Of a stretch of DNA of 64,000 nucleotides, positions 60,180 through 64,000 are shown piece by piece; position 1 is the stretch's first letter, and every line of letters begins with the position of its first letter. Origin of the DNA: an uncultured Bacteroidales bacterium. GTDB lineage: Bacteria; Bacteroidota; Bacteroidia; Bacteroidales; Bacteroidaceae. Position numbers and translations under genes: made by a program. Location: contig CACYBB010000005.1 in the NCBI GenBank assembly GCA_902772585.1, forward strand, positions 39,241 through 103,240, in the 5' to 3' direction. The notes below the pieces were generated by a model, which was not told where the DNA came from, made no database searches, and worked only from the letters and a program-made list of their open reading frames with translations.

Positions 60180-61243
60180 GATTTATTTGTTGTTATGTTA
60201 GTCTTCCTGCATTCAGCCCGAAGGGCTTCGAGCGCTTTATAATCAGCAGGATAATATTTCACGATAGGGGCGATGGTCATTCTTGCCAGCTTCCCTAATC
60301 TCTTCTCAAGAATTTTGTATTCTTCATATTGAGAGAGGATTAATTCCTTATTTTCCTCCGTCAAAGGAAGATCTTTCACCAGCCCTGATTCCCGAACCAT
60401 AACCCTGCTCTTAGCAGCTACCGACAACTCCACATGCAATTGCACATAACAGATAATGTCGAAAAAGTCCTCAGGGGGAAATTTCTTTTTAATAGACTCC
60501 AGGAAGATGCCTGTTTGGGTCTTGTCCAGTTGACCGCTCTTGATGGAGTCAAGCAAAGCGAGCTGTTTGTCGAGACCTTTGTCAAGCCAACGGTGGATCA
60601 TATCTACATCGTAGTAATAAGTCCACATCAGAAGACCGCCCAAGGTGCCGAATACGAAAATGAACTGCACCAGTGGCACGAAATGGATGGTATTATGGAA
60701 CACGTGCAGCACAGGTGCTTCCATTAACAGAAATACAGACATTCCAATATCGCTCTTTTTGAGGCCTAATCGAGAACGGGAACGTTCAATGATACGAACT
60801 GCCAGCATGAGTCCTGCAGCGACGATAGCACTGCATCCCATGTGGACAAGGGCCACCTCCAAACCTCGGAACAGTACGGTTCCAAGGCCCATTTCATGGC
60901 CAAACAGCAGGTAGAAGATGTTCTCAAGGATGGAGAACCCACCACCTACGGCAGCACCGCAGATGACACTGTCGATGAAGAACACAATCTTCTTCCGGGT
61001 GGCTAACCAAAGGAGTGGGATGCCCTTGATGACTTCTTCCAGAACAGGATTGATGAATTCAGACTGGTTCTCGGAGAGGATAGACCCAGTTAACTGGAAC
61101 AGGCCGAAGCAGACCAGTGCCGTTACCATACCGTACAGCACCTGTAATAAGAGGTTTCTGACGCTGATGAGCGCAAAATAGTCGATCTTATAGACTACAA
61201 AGATGTAGATGACAACAGGGAGGAGGGCAGCGACGAATTGCAT
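60176..61243 (-). CDS. PrsW-family intramembrane metalloprotease
   Basis: The 355-residue membrane protein has the PrsW (CPBP-like) motifs in order: VLEEVIK with Glu69, Glu70 and Lys73, ILENIFY at 105-111, His134 in ALVHMGC, and HVFHNTI with His180 and His183. PrsW of Bacillus cleaves anti-sigma factors at the membrane. About 150 soluble residues follow the membrane part (from DMIHRWLDKGLDKQ), an addition of unknown use. It starts at the stop of the large protein upstream and its end overlaps the pepD relic. Confidence 0.85.
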   Translation of the reverse strand: MQFVAALLPVVIYIFVVYKIDYFALISVRNLLLQVLYGMVTALVCFGLFQLTGSILSENQSEFINPVLEEVIKGIPLLWLATRKKIVFFIDSVICGAAVGGGFSILENIFYLLFGHEMGLGTVLFRGLEVALVHMGCSAIVAAGLMLAVRIIERSRSRLGLKKSDIGMSVFLLMEAPVLHVFHNTIHFVPLVQFIFVFGTLGGLLMWTYYYDVDMIHRWLDKGLDKQLALLDSIKSGQLDKTQTGIFLESIKKKFPPEDFFDIICYVQLHVELSVAAKSRVMVRESGLVKDLPLTEENKELILSQYEEYKILEKRLGKLARMTIAPIVKYYPADYKALEALRAECRKTNITTNKS

Positions 61244-64000
61244 TACAACAGTTTGAGTGAGATCATAAATTCATTACCATGTCGCCCATTTTGGAAGCCT
61301 TCAGGCGCAAACAGATGACCATAGCCAAGAGACAGTGTCGTTTTGAGATAGTTCAAGAATACCAATTCAGTGGTCAGTTGGATACCAGTGCTGTAGTACA
61401 TCTTGTGGGTTGAGTTGGGAATCCAGGTGGAAAGTCCCGTTCCGAAGAGTGAACACTGGATCCACGTCGGATAGCAGAACAAGGCACCGAAGTTGTTGAG
61501 TCGGATGGGACGCAGGTTGAGCTCAGCCGTCGCCTTGGCAAAGGTGTGGGCTGGGATAGCATCGATATCAGTACCAGGCATCGCCAAGGTCGTTCGATAT
61601 TGGAAGGCGTTCCTGTTATCTACATAGTTATTACGGAAACCACCGAAATAGGTTGTGCCGAACACCGATTCTTCATCTCCGAAGTTATGGCCTGCTGCCG
61701 TACGGAGCCAGAACGAGGTGTTTCTGTCAATAGGCAACAGGGTACCGAAGTCACCTGAAGCCTCTATGGAGGGATAGAACCGTCCGCCAGCCAGATAGCC
61801 GTAACCTTCAATGCCTAACTGGTAGCCCTGCTCCTTCATCACACCACCCAACGAAGTACGGGTTTTTGACCACTTTCTATAGATCGACGCCGTCTGCATC
61901 GATCTGACACCTTGCACCTCAACCTCCTGATACAAGGGCAGTGCGTCCATGTCGCCGTAGGTAGCCACAGAGAAACCCCAAGAATTGTCATACGGCGTGA
62001 CTAACGTGTTGGAATAGTCGTAGGCCAGCTGCAACACAAAACCCTTACGGCTCTTTCGCGTCGGACCGAAGAGGTCGTAGAAGTCCATATGGTTCCAGGC
62101 GGCCTTGAGAGTCCAGAAGTAGTATTTCCAATCGAAGTCGATGTGGAACTTGTTCTTCCAGTCGTTATTACTCCATGGGGAGAGACCGACTGACAGTTTC
62201 ATGCTACTCAGTCCCACGGGGTCGTGATTCCAGGCTTTGGAATCAGTAAAGCCGCTGATGATAGGGTAGGCTCCTGCAAACCTCATCTCTTTAAGGACAT
62301 TGTATGAAGTGATGTTGTTATATACATCGCCAAAGTTCTTCCTGGGCAGCGAGTCTCTGAGCAGACCAATCTGTTCCAATGCCTCCTTGTTGTTCTCATA
62401 GGCCAACTGCCCATAGAGGTTCACGGCATTGGCATCCTTCACCACTTCGCGGGAGAGCAGTACGGGTTGCAGTCCGTCGCGCTTGAACTGGAGTGCCAGC
62501 AACTGCCCGGGTGTAATCTCCAAGGGTGCAAAGAGGCCGATGTCAGTATTGGTAAGCATCTCCATCTCGCGTGTCTCAATGTTAATCTGCCAGAGGTTGG
62601 AGACGCCAGTATAGTAAGAGCTACCAATCAGATACTTGTCGTCGAGCGAGAAGCGGAATTGTCCTAAGTTGCTGTCTTTCCAGGTAATTAGTTTCACGGG
62701 CTTGAAGATGGCCTTTGCCAGTTCTTCTGTGTTGAACAGCAAAAGTGTATGCTCGCCATTGTCGCCTTGGCTGGTGAATGACAACCATTTGCCGTCGTGA
62801 CTGATATCTGAGTCAAACACGCTCACACCAAACGGGAAGGCATAGATCACTTCAGGATTCTCCAAGTCGCGGTCCAGGCGTACAATCGACTGTGTACCGT
62901 CATTGGAGAAAAGGCCGTAGAGACAGTCGTGGGTATTGTCATACACGATATTGCCGATGCGCTGGTACTTCTTTTTCTTCACCACTTTCTTCTGTCGGAT
63001 GTCATAGATTTCCAAGCCGCGCATCTTCGAATTGTTCGTTGTATAGATGAGGCGCTGACCCTTACGGTCAAGTGCTACATAAGCAGGGTCATAGAGCTGG
63101 ATGCCGTAGATGTCGTTCAGCCTCTTCTGCTCGCCTGTCTGCAGGTCAATCTCCGTCATGTGTGCAAAGTCACCTGGAGCATTCATGGCGGCGTATGCCT
63201 TCTGGGTGACAGGGTCATAGACGAATGGCGACACAGAACCTAACGGCTCTTTGGTCAGCGGCTTGGTTGTTGTGATGGGATATTGGCGGATGGCGGCTAG
63301 ATTCTCTTCCTGATGCTTCTTCTCGTCCTCCTTCCAGTCGTTCCATACTTTTCTGAGCGACTGTCCATAGACCTTCTTGAACTGTTTGCCGAAGAAGGTG
63401 CGACTGTCAACCGTTCTGTTATAGAACTGGATCATCTTCTCGTAGCCGTAGGTCTTGGTAAGGTAATTCACGAAACGGGTTCCATAGAGATAGGCATTGG
63501 CGCCCACTTGGAAGTCCTTTGTGGAACCCTCCGTTTCCAGGCCCACCACCGAGTAGATCTTGTCACCCCCGTCGATGATACTGCGGAAGTACATCTCGTC
63601 GTAGCCACCTAAGGCACGTCCGATACCACCGCCGAGCCAGGTCTCCATGAAGCAGGCGATACCCTCGTGATACCAACGGGGCGAATACCAACGGGGCACG
63701 CTCAGATAGCTCCATAGGGCTGAGATGGGCTGTTTGTTGTCGGTGTCCACCTTCGTACCAAAGAAGCGGCGCCAGTTGCGGTCGCTACGATTATACTTGT
63801 CAGTCATGACAATGTGCGTATATTCGTGCTTGAACAACTGACTGTATCGTTCACCTGAAGGGGTGATGTAATACGACATGTTCAACGGAGCCATGCCGAT
63901 CTGTATAAAAGAACGCGGTAATGGCGATGCTCCGCCATTACCGTCGTCCTCCCAGTCTGTCAATAACAGCAGGGGCGCTTCTGGCTGATAGATGGAATCA
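61243..64000 (-). CDS. Large protein: gluzincin-like protease region, beta-propeller, outer-membrane barrel (5' end outside window)
   Basis: The frame is open to the window edge, so the N-terminus is missing; about 918 residues are visible. HEYTH (63814-63828) followed by WYHEGIA gives a zinc-protease (peptidase MA-like) arrangement. The middle holds TolB/PD40-type propeller repeats (DSDISHDGKWLSFTSQGD, FSLDDKYLIGSSYYTGVSNLWQI). The last 350 residues have alternating aromatic strands and end ISLKLL, as in outer-membrane barrels. It may be a surface or periplasmic protein that binds or cuts other proteins. The PrsW gene starts at its stop codon, so both are co-transcribed. Confidence 0.75.
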   Translation of the reverse strand, partial: DSIYQPEAPLLLLTDWEDDGNGGASPLPRSFIQIGMAPLNMSYYITPSGERYSQLFKHEYTHIVMTDKYNRSDRNWRRFFGTKVDTDNKQPISALWSYLSVPRWYSPRWYHEGIACFMETWLGGGIGRALGGYDEMYFRSIIDGGDKIYSVVGLETEGSTKDFQVGANAYLYGTRFVNYLTKTYGYEKMIQFYNRTVDSRTFFGKQFKKVYGQSLRKVWNDWKEDEKKHQEENLAAIRQYPITTTKPLTKEPLGSVSPFVYDPVTQKAYAAMNAPGDFAHMTEIDLQTGEQKRLNDIYGIQLYDPAYVALDRKGQRLIYTTNNSKMRGLEIYDIRQKKVVKKKKYQRIGNIVYDNTHDCLYGLFSNDGTQSIVRLDRDLENPEVIYAFPFGVSVFDSDISHDGKWLSFTSQGDNGEHTLLLFNTEELAKAIFKPVKLITWKDSNLGQFRFSLDDKYLIGSSYYTGVSNLWQINIETREMEMLTNTDIGLFAPLEITPGQLLALQFKRDGLQPVLLSREVVKDANAVNLYGQLAYENNKEALEQIGLLRDSLPRKNFGDVYNNITSYNVLKEMRFAGAYPIISGFTDSKAWNHDPVGLSSMKLSVGLSPWSNNDWKNKFHIDFDWKYYFWTLKAAWNHMDFYDLFGPTRKSRKGFVLQLAYDYSNTLVTPYDNSWGFSVATYGDMDALPLYQEVEVQGVRSMQTASIYRKWSKTRTSLGGVMKEQGYQLGIEGYGYLAGGRFYPSIEASGDFGTLLPIDRNTSFWLRTAAGHNFGDEESVFGTTYFGGFRNNYVDNRNAFQYRTTLAMPGTDIDAIPAHTFAKATAELNLRPIRLNNFGALFCYPTWIQCSLFGTGLSTWIPNSTHKMYYSTGIQLTTELVFLNYLKTTLSLGYGHLFAPEGFQNGRHGNEFMISLKLL

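Noticed and set aside
1-64000. tRNA, rRNA or insertion-sequence genes
   Set aside because: I found no cloverleaf-like sequence with a TTCGAAT-type arm, no rRNA similarity and no transposase or terminal repeats of a known IS.

Overview
The window looks like chromosomal DNA of a Bacteroidales bacterium, most likely Prevotella in the broad sense. Three things point there. First, many genes are preceded by the Bacteroidetes promoter (TTTG, about 20 bases, TAnnTTTG), often as TACCTTTGCA or TACTTTTGCA. Second, several proteins are typical of the order: a DPP5-like S9 peptidase, type III glutamine synthetase, a phosphoglycerate dehydrogenase with Lys at the usual catalytic His, an HSDR_N-like protein, and the tiny 'smalltalk' protein beside an HU-like protein. 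Third, start sites lack strong Shine-Dalgarno sequences. I saw no rRNA, tRNA, CRISPR array, transposase or integrase. Both ends are cut: a POT-family transporter on the left and a large protease/propeller/barrel protein on the right.

Layout. 1-8 kb: peptide and ion transport and peptide turnover (POT transporter, NhaC, secreted endonuclease-like protein, Rid protein, MFS transporter, DPP5). 8-12.7 kb: serC-serA, a DbpA-like helicase, an OmpH/Skp-like lipoprotein and a small membrane protein. 12.7-17 kb: pepD with a small lipoprotein, then a RelA-type (p)ppGpp synthetase carrying an in-frame palindromic insertion. 17-34.8 kb: an exopolysaccharide locus on the minus strand (response regulator, sugar transferase, short TolC-like protein, Wzz/BY-kinase, Wzy, four GT2, one GT4, Wzx). 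It is split by a 4.3-kb plus-strand cassette (20.7-25.1 kb) with an XRE regulator, a KilAC-like protein, a RepA-like ATPase behind iteron-like repeats, a Toprim-like protein, an M15 peptidase, a zinc ribbon, an HU-like protein and smalltalk.

35-42 kb: xylB, type III glutamine synthetase, and both agmatine-to-putrescine genes (aguB, aguA) flanking a lipoprotein; then a shrunken ABC ATPase with a FetB-like fragment. 42-48 kb: a PurF-like protein lacking the nucleophilic Cys, Nif3 with its zinc-ribbon partner, repeat-rich intergenic DNA, an HSDR_N-like protein and holA. 48-55.6 kb: an XRE regulator, pyrK-pyrD, aroC, slyD, a small exported protein, an M48 lipoprotein and aminopeptidase C.

55.7-59.9 kb holds the clearest regulatory system: a phenylalanine/tyrosine operon (pheA, aminotransferase, DAHP synthase-chorismate mutase, tyrA) behind a complete transcription attenuator. 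The attenuator has a consensus promoter, a 25-codon leader peptide with nine consecutive residues of which eight are Tyr or Phe, an 11-bp antiterminator pairing and an intrinsic terminator. 59.9-64 kb: a pepD relic, a PrsW-family protease and the truncated protease/propeller/barrel gene.
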